64,000 nucleotides of DNA from Dioscorea cayenensis subsp. rotundata (lineage: Eukaryota; Streptophyta; Magnoliopsida; Dioscoreales; Dioscoreaceae), in the NCBI RefSeq assembly GCF_009730915.1, contig NC_052474.1, positions 1,771,501-1,835,500 of the forward strand, given 5' to 3'. The notes below the pieces were generated by a model. It was not told the DNA's origin, made no database searches, and saw only the letters and a list, made by a program, of their open reading frames with translations. A program made the translations under genes and the position numbers. Positions 46,401-57,988 of the stretch are shown here, piece after piece (the first letter of the stretch is position 1; each line of letters opens with the position of its first letter).

Positions 46401-49400
46401 TTAGACACTCATTCATCGTTACATGTGTGTACAGCTATAGTATAAAACAATTCATCAAGTTAAGTAGCATACCTCAGTGATGTGCACAGTTTTTTGGATA
46501 TTGCAATCTCCAAAATCAACCATGGCAGTTTTTGATTTCTGAAAAGAAAGGAAACCAACAAAAATAAATAAAATGCAAAACAAGCAATTGATGCTAGTAT
46601 GAGATAATCGATACCTTTAGGAAACCTTTGATCTAAATTATGAAGATGTTGAAGCATAATCAATTTGATACATTGAGCCAGGCAAAGAAACACAACAAGA
46701 CGCCTAGAAAGAGAAGAAGAGGAAAAAGGTCTTGTACCATCCTTTTTAAGTCCATTACCTAATTTTGGACTTAAGTATATGTTAGGAAACCTGGATTTCC
46801 AATAAGGGAAAATGGAGGATCATGAGAAAATTGGATACATATAAAATGAAATGAACGAGATACTCTTATACACATCTCAATGATAGGCATTATTTTATAT
46901 ATTAAGCTTTTCCTCTAGCATGTAAAAATAAATTTTTATATTTACAATAAGAATATCTCAAGATGCTCCACAATGTGCTAATTTTGTGAGGGACAAAATT
47001 AAACACAAGCCTCACCAGAAACTATACATGGTTAAAAAAAGAAAAAAAGAAGAAAACAGACCATGGTTCCCTTAAGGTTTAAACATGGCATTATGGGTAT
47101 TGTAAACCATTAAATAACAATTAAATCAGAAAATTGTAATAAGAAACTAAACTGGAAACTTTGCATGCAGAGAGAAGTGTTGTAAAACATTGAGTACTTA
47201 CTGCAAAAGAAACACAGTATAATAAATTTTTGCAGTTTACCAAGAAAACGTAATAAGTATAAAGGAAATCTTACATGCAACAAAGAAATGTTGGTCACCA
47301 TGGAAACACTAGATATGAGGGCCTCTACTATGCAAAAATTGTGATAAAAATTTTGAATTATAGTTAAAAAATATAATTAGAAAAAATAAATTTCATTTCC
47401 AGGAAAGAAATACCACATGTTATCTCATCCAAAAAAAGCCAGACAAGTGGGAATGGATATGAGTAAGGAGAGTTATATGAATAAACTACACAGAAAGACT
47501 AGTGGGAGAGCTCATATGAATAAACCAAAGCCATCATTAAACAACATCTTAGCACGCAAGAATATCAATCCAAAGCATACTATAAATATATTAACAATTG
47601 AGAAAATTCTGGATAGTTACTATTCAGTTACCTCTGTCGCCCTAAAACAACTAATCCAGTTTAACATCTTATGAATAGCATCAGTAAGTGTTGAATACAC
47701 ATCTTCCACATTGGCTGCATCATGAAATTAAATGTGGTAAGGTAAACAATAAAATCACTCCTATCTTTCTGATTAGACAGAGAAATAGGCACACAATAAT
47801 TGTTTGAAAATCAAATTCATTTTGAAGCTAGCCTACTATAGTGGAAATAGGTGTTTAAAATCCTGCATAAATAAATTTAGTGAATTCTGACTTATAATAG
47901 CATTGGTAACAAGCTAAGCATCAGAAAGACAATGCCCAGTCCATGCATCCATGCCCAGCTTATACATTGTCAGTCTTAAAGCGGTAAAAATAACAAATTA
48001 ACTAATGGGGAGACAAAGGAGAAATTACTAGAAGCTAGACAGACAAAACATTATCTCCATATGTTCCTACCTCCACAAGAATATAGGCTCTCAATGTTTC
48101 TCTTAAGAACTATTCCAGCATATTCTTCAAGAAATTGCCTAGTAGGTAACTCCTTGAGAAGTCCAGCCTTGAAAATAAACAAAGAATTGCTGAGAGCAAT
48201 CAGAGATGAGCTATAGAGGTCATAATTAGACCATATACGATCTTACAGAAGATGGCTAGAGAAAAAAAATGCTTATAAAACCTGAAAGATCTGATGCAGC
48301 ATGGTACCAACCAATGCAGAAGTTGAATGTTCATTGCACTTAAGTCTCTCATCAAGAACAGTTCGCCTGGGACAATTGAAACTAGAGGCAACCTACATTT
48401 GTTAGCTCATTAGTATTAGGGAAAGAGTAAAAAATACAAACATATAAAAAGTAAGGTTTTTAATTAGAGAGTGGAATACAATTTTTACCCGCGTTCCAGA
48501 TAAAAGTATGTCAGGGTGTATTATGATAAGATTGTTGTCATGGTCAACAACACACTTTCCTTGTTCATCAAACTCTCCAATAGCAATGATAGTATCACCT
48601 GGTCCAACCAAACTATAGAACCTAAAACATGCAAACCACAAGGAGAAAACCTCTGACTTCATTGAATCAGCTAATAATGTGAACGAAAAGAACTCAACAA
48701 AAAAGATCAGGTGTACAGAAACAACAAATTTTCAAAGAAAAAATAATTGATTTTTGACAAGGTTGCATGTGGGTATAGCATAGCAACTAAGGAGAAAATC
48801 GATGACTATTTACTTCCTTAATCGTTGTGCAAGCTCAATTGATGGAAATCTATGATTACTATTGAGTTCCTTGTTTAACCTTCAATAGATACTCTAGACT
48901 TGCTCAAGTTACAAATGGGATGGAGCAAGGTATAGCATGGTGAAGGAAATAACAAAGCATATATTGTAAAAGCTAAGCATATTTAGAAGATTCGTCCATG
49001 CCATAGCCACACCATATAGGAATTAAAATCACAGAAACTCAAATAGCATACAAACCACTCATCACATAAATGCAACGCCCGCTCTTGCCCAGTTTGTTCA
49101 TTAAGCAGACGGAGAACCTACAAGGAAAGATAATAATTGTGGCATTAAGAAGACCTTAAGAAAAACCAACCAGTTGTATCTAATTTAAATACAAAGGAAC
49201 ACCTTGAAAGGATGATGACATGACCCATTTGAACTTGCATGCCTCTCCATGACCTAAAGCAAATCCATGACGGAAATTTGAGTTACCAAAATAATTCACT
49301 AATTAATTCCATTAAAGGGGAGTCATACCTCCAATACAAGAAAAGTTTCATCACTACAATCTCCTCCAATAACCTTTTGAATTGGAGATCTCAACAATCC

Positions 49401-50680
49401 TTTTTTAATGGCATCAGGCTCTATATCCATCTTGTTGTTGATCAAATTATAGTCAGTACATATCGTGGAACCCACGGGATCAGATTCTTCAGAGATGGCA
49501 TCCTCCACTTGATCCAGAAGTTCAAGCAATGCCTAAAAATACAGGAAATTTTGAATTCTATTCTTTTTTTATTTAAAAAAATAGAGATAAACAAAAGTCC
49601 TTCAAGAAACAACAATAAAAAAATAAAATTTAATTTTAAAAAAAAACTCAAGAGACAAACAAAAACCTTCCTGTGCTGCCATGAACCTGCCTGGTCTGGA
49701 ACGCCATTGCAGGTAACACCTCCAATAGACTGGAGGACAAAAGTAGGCTAAGTTTCAAAACAGATTTCTAAATTTTCAATGACCATTGAAGCATGCAGTG
49801 TGACGATTACCTCACAGGGGCCGCATGACACAGAAGGTGGAGTACGAAATGGGCTCTGGAGTTCAGAAACATGATCATTCCCAGCCACTGCTTCCACTGC
49901 GGTTGTGGAAACAGGCAACTTCCCTGGTTTACTGACAGGGCAAGAAGTTCTCTGCACAAGAAAGTCAAAGAAAGCTTATTGAAAGAATCTTGAAAAAGAA
50001 CAACTTTTTGCTTTAATATATGTATGTATGTATATACATACATGTATTTGTTTGAAGTAAAATAATAATAACAATAATAAAACACACAAGCTAGAAGAGC
50101 TCTTTTTCAAGAACACCTGCTTCTGCGAACACGAGTGAATGGAAGGAACACCCGTCCTTGCAGCATCCCAAGAAAACTTGATAGCCTCCGGCAACTTCTT
50201 CTCGGCGAGCGACTTCAGCCGTTCAGTCATAGGTGAGATCTTCCAGCTGATCTCGTCACCCCCATCATCTTGGCTCTGCTTAATAAGCTGGATTCCCATG
50301 CATCAAGAAACGCCAAAGAACAAATCAAATTCTTGAAACAAATATAAACCCAAGGGTTCAAAACTCACCATTCCGGGGGAAAACTTGAACCGCTTCTGTG
50401 ACACCGATTTAGAGACCTCCGGCGAGATCTCAGCCACATTCTCGACTACATCGGCACCGGCAGGGGCGGGCAAGGGTTGAATCTGATCTCCAGGAGACAG
50501 CGTGGATTCAGGACGATCAGGATTAGGGTTAGGGTTTGTGGAGGAGACAGCAGCGATCTGAGATTGGGAGTGGCGTTCAAAGAAGTGTTGGATTCCGAAC
50601 TTGGACGGCTGCGATGGCTGATTGGGTTGGTTAGGTTTTCTTGAAGAAGACGATGAGGTGGCTCGCTTCCTCGGCGCCAT
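31406..50680 (-). CDS. DNA2: DNA replication ATP-dependent helicase/nuclease DNA2 (JHS1-like)
   Basis: Nuclear helicase-nuclease of Okazaki-fragment processing, fork stability and end resection. Exons: 50680-50369, 50287-50117, 49951-49811, 49729-49667, 49532-49329, 49253-49203, 49117-49056, 48621-48489, 48392-48282, 48167-48071, 47714-47632, 46538-46473, 45705-45550, 44517-44462, 44369-44309, 44237-44127, 44005-43949, 42533-42399, 42329-42081, then past the gap 36800-36726, 36556-36435, 36300-36228, 36140-36036, 35953-35786, 34973-34904, 34854-34667, 34245-34168, 34087-33995, 33891-33754, 32853-32814, 32727-32654, 32511-32371, 31907-31788 and 31567-31406. They join in frame to 1321 aa. The nuclease has PLEFKTGKR; Fe-S cysteines are in SFNCPRR (about 386) and [10 protein letters not shown] (about 631-640). 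Helicase motifs: [32 protein letters not shown]. The copy at 38.5-41.4 kb must be skipped. Confidence 0.93.
37322..37481. other. Contig-end tail beside the gap, unmatched in the overlap
   Basis: These 160 bases have no counterpart in the duplicate copy, where similarity ends at 41404 and normal DNA2 intron follows. I recognise nothing in them. They may be chimeric or misassembled sequence at the contig end. Confidence 0.5.
37482..38481. other. Assembly gap of exactly 1000 N
   Basis: A run of 1000 undetermined bases, a typical placeholder length rather than a measured gap. It falls in the intron between the DNA2 exons at 42329-42081 and 36800-36726. The sequence on the two sides overlaps, so the real gap is probably zero or negative. 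Confidence 0.98.
38482..41404. repeat. Low-quality duplicate of 34.4-37.3 kb (unmerged contig overlap)
   Basis: About 2.9 kb that repeats 34407-37321 in the same orientation, introns included, with dense small indels, many in homopolymers. The duplicate DNA2 exons are broken: the P-loop region reads AWAGKASTM instead of [10 protein letters not shown], and the exon with DEAGQITL has lost its frame upstream. Similarity starts right after an adapter-like string at the gap edge and stops at 41404, where the normal DNA2 intron continues. I read this as the raw end of a contig that overlaps the next contig, not as a real gene duplication. Confidence 0.85.
38485..38498 (+). other. Sequencing-adapter remnant (Oxford Nanopore Y-adapter end)
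   Basis: The first bases after the gap include AGTTACGTATTGCT, identical to the 3' end of the standard Oxford Nanopore ligation adapter as I remember it. The 14 bases match exactly and are followed at once by genomic sequence. This is not biological. Confidence 0.8.
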
Positions 50681-51489
50681 TGGAGATCGATCTAGGGTTA
50701 GGGTTTGCAGGGTTTTGGGGCGATTATGGAGCTGTAGAAGGAGAAGAGAAGCGGGAAAATTGGTTTTCCCGCTCAAACCATCAGATGAGAAGAGAGGACG
50801 TTTGATTGAAGAAAAAGAAGGGCCGGGCTCATGGGCTATTTATAAGGGCCTGATTATTTTGAAAATATCTTTTTAAACTGATTTTTTTTAAAAAAAAAAT
50901 ATTTCCATAAATACATTAATCATGAGATAAAATCTAATTAAGCTAATTGTATATTGTATTTCCACCTTCGGATCTCTTGATGTGATCTTATAGCCGTTCG
51001 GATTTTACATCATTGTCTCATTAGTTTTCTTTCCGTTTTTAGTGCTTAATATAACGGATAAATTTTTTAAAAATTTTAATGATGATTAAATCCTTAGATA
51101 AAGATTGACTTATATTATTAACCAAATTCATTAATAAGGGCCTGTTTATTTTGGGGTTTTTTTAAAAAAAATTGTTTATTTTTATAAAAACGTTTGAAAA
51201 TGTCTTAACGTTCATAAAAAGATTCTAATTAATTATGAGATACAGCATTTGAGTCATCAGTTCCTTTCCATTTATAGTGATTGATACAACAGATAAATAT
51301 TTTTAAAATGATTGAATTCTAAGAAAAAGATCAACTTATATCATTAAGCAAATCCACAAACTACAAATTACAACACACCTCAACAAACTCTTTCATGTTT
51401 TTTTTTTAATTGCATGGTTTCAACGTTCCAATGGAATCACTACATGAGAGAAGGAATATAGAGAACATGAAATGAAGCAAAGTTGTAGT
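50681..51489. other. DNA2 promoter and downstream flank of the TPX2-family gene
   Basis: The DNA2 leader is GC-richer than its surroundings and has in-frame ATGs upstream of the chosen start, at 50776. That start would add 32 residues; MAPRKR at 50680 is preferred because it matches family N-termini. The rest, to 51489, is AT-rich with no gene. Confidence 0.55.
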
Positions 51490-53235
51490 TCATGCATCCA
51501 CTGCCACATTGTTTCCTTCACTTGATGAGACCTCTCCATTTTCAGAGTTTTTTGTTTCTGCATCTTGTTTAGCATTTGAAGCCTTCCAAGGCCCTTTGAA
51601 CAATTTCTTTATCGTCTCCCTCGTTCTTTCGCGTGCAATTTGCGGAGCAGTCTTCGTCGTCAAGTCCATCTTTTTGCTTTCAGCACGAGACAATGATTTG
51701 CTCTGAAGATTCAGAGTTGGTGTTTTAGATTGCACGGGACTCTGAACATCGGAGGAGATTAATTACAAAGAAAAAAACTCAATGAAATGAAGTAAATTTT
51801 AATTCATTTACCTTTACTGCTAAGTCAGGATTCCGAGAATTGGCGGGATTTTTTTGGTAGAAGTTCGGCGATGGTGATGGCTTGAATGTAGCACTCTTCT
51901 GTAGTTTATTCTTCTCCTTTTCCTCTTCTTTCTGCACAAAATTTATTGTAAGAATGAAACATATTGGTTCACAATGATCAGATGCCTAAGCATGTTTACC
52001 TCTAATTGCTTAGCCTTTGGAGAAGCTATTCTTTTGCTATAGAAACTCGGTAATGGTGATGCTTTGAAGGTCGAGCTCTTCTTCAACTTGATCTCTAATT
52101 CTTCAATACTATGCTGGCATAATACAAAATAAAAGCACAAGTATGAATAAAGCATCAAGAAAAATTTATGTTCATATTTGCATAAGAAATACCTTAGCTT
52201 TGGAGTTTAGGTTCAGTTTCTTAGTTCCAATCTCTTCTTTCTCTGAAACCTTACCCTTCATTTGGTTCATGGGCTGTCATATATAGAAATGCACGTTGTT
52301 TATTATTATCACTGATAACAATGAATTGAAAGATGATACCTTTGGCTTTGAAGCAAGTAATGGCTTCTTGGCTTCAGGCTCTTTTTCTTTTTCCTTGTCC
52401 GTCTTTTTGTTCACAGACTGCAACCAATATGGTTCTCTTAATAAATCCATGTTCTAAATTTTACAATGATATGGAACATAAACATAGATGAAAATCAAAT
52501 ACTAGACCTCCTTTTGCTGCTCTACTTGTTCACAGTCCACTGATTTTGCAACACCGTGCTTTGCCTCAACACTCTTTTCCACCTTAACTGATGTTGAAGT
52601 TCGAATTACCTTTTGAAGTGTCGACCCGGATTTAGTGCTTCCTTGTCGTAGCTCTGTAATCTTTTCAAGCCCTAAACGAAGTTTGAGTCTGTATTGTTCT
52701 TAAACAACGCTGCGGATCAGTCCTATTTCAGAAAGCTTCGCCAATTAGTTCATTCAAGAAACAGTGGTCGTAGATAGAGTTTCATGATATACTTACCTTA
52801 AGCTAAGAGACTTTGATAGTTTGGGATTAGATTGCTCCAAAATACTTTTCCTTTCTTTGGATGCCCTTCTCTCTGGCAACAGAGAGAAGGGCTGAGGAAC
52901 AGTGTGCTTTCCTTTTGGAGTTTGTTTTGCTGATGTTCTAGTTTTCTTCTCCATTGAAAGCTGCATGTCTTCCTTTGAGTTTTCTCCATTCTTCTCAGCG
53001 TGTTTTGACTCCAACATCAACATCTCTTCCTCTTTGTTGTCCTTCAAACTTGCTTTCCCATTTTCAGATAATTCTTGAGTTGATTCACTCTTCTCCATTT
53101 CTGCAACAAAATGCTTAACATACTTTAGCAACTAAAGCTACAAATTAAGTTCATAAATCAAACTAAGAATTCATTAAGATTTCTCAAAGCCTCACCGTGA
53201 GTGTCAGAGTTTGTGATGTCTTCTCTTTTTTCCAT
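51490..53235 (-). CDS. TPX2-family protein, WVD2-like (microtubule-associated)
   Basis: Probable microtubule-binding protein of the plant TPX2/WVD2-LIKE group, which influences cortical microtubule bundling and cell expansion. Exons read from splice sites: 53235-53196, 53100-52797, 52688-52508, 52417-52340, 52273-52193, 52113-52000, 51931-51812 and 51741-51490, in frame to 389 aa. Two successive exons each carry a TPX2-type core: TFKASPLPSFYSK (about residues 242-254) and TFKPSPSPNFYQK (about 278-290), both preceded by a charged segment likely to be helical. The N-terminal part has TVPQPFSLLPERRAS, typical of the family. The protein is rich in Lys, Glu and Ser and has no membrane segment. The acceptor of the third exon was chosen at 52688 because the nearer AG at 52671 breaks the frame. 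Function is by family; the exact paralogue is not known. Confidence 0.87.
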
Positions 53236-53939
53236 GCCAGTGAATTATACTCCACGGAAAGAGAGCAAGCAGCTTCAGCATCAAAGTCTGCTTCTTTGAT
53301 ACTCCATAGTATCTGACAAGGTGCCGGCCAAAACTTCATTTGAACTCATTTGTATTCATTCTAAAAATTTAACATTGATCAACTCATTCAAAGCTTATAT
53401 AATATATATACATGCTGGTCAGCAAATTCTAAATGGAGGAATCCAAGCTTACAGACAAGTTATTGTAAGGGTGATGTGATGCCTTTGTTCTTTGGTATTT
53501 GCTGGAAAACAACTTGGAAGGGATTAGCAAAGCCGGCACGCCATCACGAAACCTTCTCCTATTATAACTTTATTGCTACAAATGGAGATTATAAGAGATA
53601 AACACAACTTAATAGAGTTGGTGTACACGCAACCTGATGAGGATGCTTGAACAGGTCAACAATTAGAGAATTTGAATTAAACCAAGAAATGCTGGAGTAA
53701 TTAACTCTGAAGCAGCAGCATTTGAATTCAAGGGAGTTGGAATTCAATTGAGATGAAGATGATGGAATGTACAATGGCATTAGAAGCCAGATTTTAAAGT
53801 TACATTCATAGAAACCAATGGGCACTAAAAAGCCTGACTCGGTGCTTCTGGTCAAGCCTTTTTCTCAGCTTTTCATTACTGCTGAGGTTTGAACAATGCC
53901 GAGGTAACTGCTATGTACAATGAAGCCATAAATTCTTTT
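53236..53939. other. TPX2-family leader and TVP38 3' flank
   Basis: About 700 bases between two minus-strand genes. No additional coding exon is convincing. Part will be the TPX2-family 5' UTR and the TVP38 3' UTR. Confidence 0.55.
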
Positions 53940-55813
53940 CTAATTTACATTCTTTGTCTGATTCTTGCCCAGAAGTGTTGGTGTTACTGTAAAAATGCCT
54001 ATGAAAAACAGTATGGCTATTGACTGGAAGTCATAGAGATCATTCAATGATCGCAACTCCCCAAGAGCAAGCCCAGCCTGCAGAAAAGAATAAAAGCAAA
54101 CTTTATATGCATGGTTACTTCAATCCAACTGCAAGACTCATAAAAGTAGTGAAGTGAAAGATACCCTGACAGTCACATAAGCAGCAGGAATTAGACCGAT
54201 AAAAGTTCCCAAGAAGAAGGTGTGGTAGGGCACATCCACTATCGGCGATGCTAAGTTAATGAACGTGTTTGGCAATGTAGGGGTGACCCTAAGGAAAAGC
54301 ATGTAGTTCAGTAGCTTCTCTCTTCTTTTAGCCACCTGAAAACAAAAGCCTTGATCAATTAGCAGAAAGAGGCAAAAATGCTAAGCCAGTAATGAGTCCA
54401 AATTAGAAAATACTCTGCTTAAATTGAGATTTCTCTTAAAATCTCCATTGGAAAACACCTTAGGACATAAAACATGAGACACCAAAAGACAAGGTTTAAG
54501 AGTTGATTGACCGCCATTATTTCTTTGAACCTAACCTGAGCTTGGAAGAAAGCAAGTTTGTCTGGCCAGAATGAGAATACTAGCGGCTTTCCAATTAGCT
54601 TTTGACAGGAAAAAGCAGGAAGACGCACCAGCAGTGGCTGCAAAGACAACCAGAACCATACCTCTAACAACCCCAAAGAGAGCTCCGGCTAGAAGAGACA
54701 TGAAAATAGTCCCCGGAATCATGAACGTTTGCATGAAGATGTAAACTGTGAAGTAACCAACCAAGACTTGCGGGGTGTAATCACTGGTGTATGTCTCGAG
54801 ATGATCCCTAGAATGGATCAAAGTGTTCAGAACAAACATGAGTTTAGCTTAATGAGTTCCAAAGAACAAAATGGCAAGAAGTTAAGGATCACTGTTAAAA
54901 ACTATAGTCATAAATGAACACTAATTCTCAAGCATTAAATCAGCTCATATGAGGATTGCTAATTTGAATGCGTTGGACAAATACCATTGTGACATCAAAA
55001 TTATCAACTCAAGAAGAGTTAGCAATTCCATTAAGCATGAATACACAAACACACACACACACACAGAGGATGATTTTCCAAATGTATGCATGGTTATGCA
55101 TTGATCAAATCCCAAAGGGAACTAAGTTATTGGATACTAAATAGTAAAGAACTCATCCTTGAAAGATAACTAACGGCTAGCCAAGAAAAGCCAGTCTTTA
55201 GGATAAATCTGAAGGCTTCTTCACCATTATTAATAATCTAAAAGTTCATTCTTTTGCAGGGAAATTCCTATTAAATGGATCCAATGCAAACATTGTATCT
55301 AAATATAAATCCCTTCCTCTTCCTTTGTTGAAGCAATTAATTCACTCAAAATACTCTTTTTCCAACATCCTTCTCACAAAGTTCACAACAATGTGCTGCA
55401 AAACACATCCAAAACCACAAATAAAATCCAAACAATGTTACATCTCCACAACAGCCCAAGCCTACATTTATTTTTTATTAATTTTTCGGACAAACACCAA
55501 TTAGAAACTTGAAAAACAAAACCTTTTAAAAATAAATAGAAACAAAGAAATAACACAACATCCAGATCTAACATGATAAACAGACAACAACGAGAAAAAA
55601 ATATTCTTTCACAAACAAAACGAAAAAAGGAACCAAAAAAAAAAAATCAAACCTTAAAATCTGAAGCTCTTCAAGACTTCTGGGCATCTTAAGAAAACTA
55701 TAATCAGATGCAGGCATGGAAAAATACACAGCGGTGAGACCAAAAGCGAAGAAAGCCACAACCCCCGCCGCCACCGCCACCTCCTTTCCCGAGAGCTGAA
55801 CTCCTTTCCCCAT
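53940..55813 (-). CDS. TVP38/TMEM64 family (SNARE-associated Golgi, DedA-like) membrane protein, with a 1-base frameshift
   Basis: Multi-pass membrane protein of the VTT/DedA-like superfamily, whose members act in lipid scrambling or Golgi and ER trafficking. Exons: 55813-55653, 54807-54536, 54335-54165 and 54077-53940. With one base removed from the T-run at 54600-54603 (A-run on the coding strand) the exons total 741 nt, or 246 aa. As given, the frame breaks after SCFFLSK; the next frame continues with LIGKPLVFSFWPDKLAFFQ, as expected for the family. Landmarks are a membrane segment near residues 13-33, the MIPGTIFMSLLAGALFG region and the RVTPTLPNTFINLASPIVD region. The ATG at 55813 (MGKGVQLSGKE) is chosen over an upstream in-frame ATG at 55951, because the upstream stretch looks like 5' UTR. 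The gene is either intact with an assembly error or recently inactivated. Confidence 0.88.
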
Positions 55814-56996
55814 TTCTTCTCCCTCCTTCTCCGGCCAGGCTTTTGAATAAAAATGGGATTTTTGGATGTAGAGAAGAAGAGGGAAGCGAGCCGTGTACGA
55901 CAATGCCAGAGCTTCTCTAATTCTGGAATTCAAGTATATATAGAAAGCCACAGCCCCGTAGCTTTCGCATGCCCCTCATGTTGTTCCGCAGGTGCAACAG
56001 ACAAGTTCATCTCCCCTGGTTCTGAAACCGGATAATACACTGATTTTAGTCTATTATATTTTACACGCTGTCTCGTATAATATTATTATATTTTTTCTAT
56101 TGTGATTGGGATATATGTCAAATTTTAATAAATTGAAACCAGAGTATTCTTTGGTTTCAAAACCAGAGGAGATGAGTTCGCACCAGACCGCCTTGTTCTG
56201 TTATGTAACTTCTGTTCTGTTCTGTTCATCTTCGTTGTATATATATATATATATATATATCTTTATTATTTTTTTTTAATGTATAGCATTGTTTATTTAT
56301 TTATTATCATCCGATTTTAGAACCAGCTAAAGGTGCTCTTTAACCACTCACCGCATGTCTGCAACTCATAATTGATGAACTATTTTCTGTGGTTTTTTTC
56401 TTAATGTTATTGGTATTATTTATTTATTTTTATTTAACTGCACCTTCACCGTTAGTGGAGTTTATGACATTCTCATTTAGTCATAATTTTTTTGTTATAT
56501 TATTTTAATTTGTTTGTAAAAATTTATGTTTTACAAATGTGATGCTCATATGTCTTTAATTTTTCTTTTTTTACAAATTGATGATAAGCATATTTTTTAT
56601 TTTTTATTTTTTTATGTTCGAAACCTCTTAAATATATATCTTTAAATTTAAACATACATATATTTTTTTAAAAAAATAATGTTTCTGACAGCTAAATATA
56701 TAAAATATACTAATGTAACATTTAAATCTTAAGATATATAAATAATATTTTGATGTATACATATATTAAAAAAATATTAAACTTTTATTTAATATAATGG
56801 GATTTAAAATATATTTAGCATGGATTTAATTGCTAATGAACTTGTTCATTTGAATTTCCATTGGTAATATCTTTCATTTTGTGTTTTTGTTTGTTTTGTT
56901 TAATACTCCCTTATTTCCTTTTTACTTGTTACATCTACCTAATTTACACCGATTAAAAAAAATTAGTTAAAATTAATTGGTTACCTATATTTTATA
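55814..56996. other. TVP38 promoter region, then AT-rich intergenic DNA
   Basis: Holds the 5' UTR of the TVP38-family gene, with TATATAGAA-like sequence on the + strand near 55934-55943, and a TA microsatellite at 56239-56260. No gene seen up to the first MITE. Confidence 0.5.
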
Positions 56997-57268
56997 CTCC
57001 CTCCATACTTTTTTATTTGAGAGAGTAAAAAATTCTATTACTTTATAAAACTACTCATATTTAAAACCCCACTAGTGGAGTATATAATTTAATATTTAGT
57101 TGATTGTGATTTATTAAAAATTGTACAAATACATTACTTTAAAAAAAGTAAATTTGAAAAAAATAAATAAAAATTATTTAATGTTGTACAAAATTTATTA
57201 TATAACAAGTAAAAAAGGCAAAGAATAGTTCCAAAACATGACAATGGAGTAAAAAAGAATGGAGGGAG
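56997..57268. mobile_element. Stowaway-like MITE (Tc1/Mariner type)
   Basis: About 272 AT-rich bases bounded by terminal inverted repeats beginning CTCCCTCCAT and ending ATGGAGGGAG, with TA on each side as the target duplication. The CTCCCTCC terminus with a TA target is the hallmark of Stowaway elements in plants. There is no coding capacity. Confidence 0.85.
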
Positions 57269-57722
57269 TATATATAGTATAATATAAATTAAAGACTTGA
57301 GATTAAAAACAACTAGTCATTCTAATGAAACATTAATGAACTCATAAAAAAAACAAAAAAATAACATGAACCTTTATCTTTAATTATAAAATAAGACAAT
57401 CATATGAGATAAATTTATAGCTCCTTTATCTTGTCAGTGAAATAAAATACCAAACACATACTAAAAGAATATAATTATGCCTCCCTCCCCATGTGTGATA
57501 TTAGATGCATCCACATTTATAGTTCAATTATGACAACACTGTCCATTGAATTATAATATGAGATTTAATTATATGCAAACAAAAATACAATAATTTCATC
57601 AATAAATGCGTTTATTGTTAGTGATTAAATAGTCCGTGTTTGGATATGATTGTGCTTTTCTTGTCCAATGAAAATTAATTGGTGGCCATAATTTAATATG
57701 CTTATCATTATTATTATTATTA

Positions 57723-57986
57723 CTCCCTCTGTTCCTATTTATTTGTCATAAACCCATGTTCTTTTTTATCTATTATTTTTAAACATTAACATGTATTTAT
57801 TATTTTTTTTCAAAATTATCCTAATACTTTATTCAATTCTTTTTAATATGAGAGAGAAATATGAATATATAAATTATGGGATAATTTTATAAAATAACTA
57901 TTTTTTTATTAAATTATCTGAAATAACTAACTTTCTTGGTATATGAGATTTGGTTATTCACGACAAATAAAAAGGAACAGAAAGAG
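57723..57986. mobile_element. Stowaway-like MITE (Tc1/Mariner type), second copy
   Basis: About 264 bases bounded by inverted repeats: CTCCCTCTGTTCCTATTTAT on the left and the matching ATAAAAAGGAACAGAAAGAG on the right, with TA at both borders. The inverted repeats extend through TTTGTC/GACAAA, longer than in the MITE 450 bases upstream, and the internal sequence differs, so the two are different subfamilies. No coding capacity. Confidence 0.85.
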
Positions 57987-57988
57987 TA

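Noticed and set aside
51490..53235. Acceptor at 52671 for the third exon of the TPX2-family gene
   Set aside because: It has a good consensus but shifts the frame into a stop at once; the acceptor at 52688 keeps the frame.
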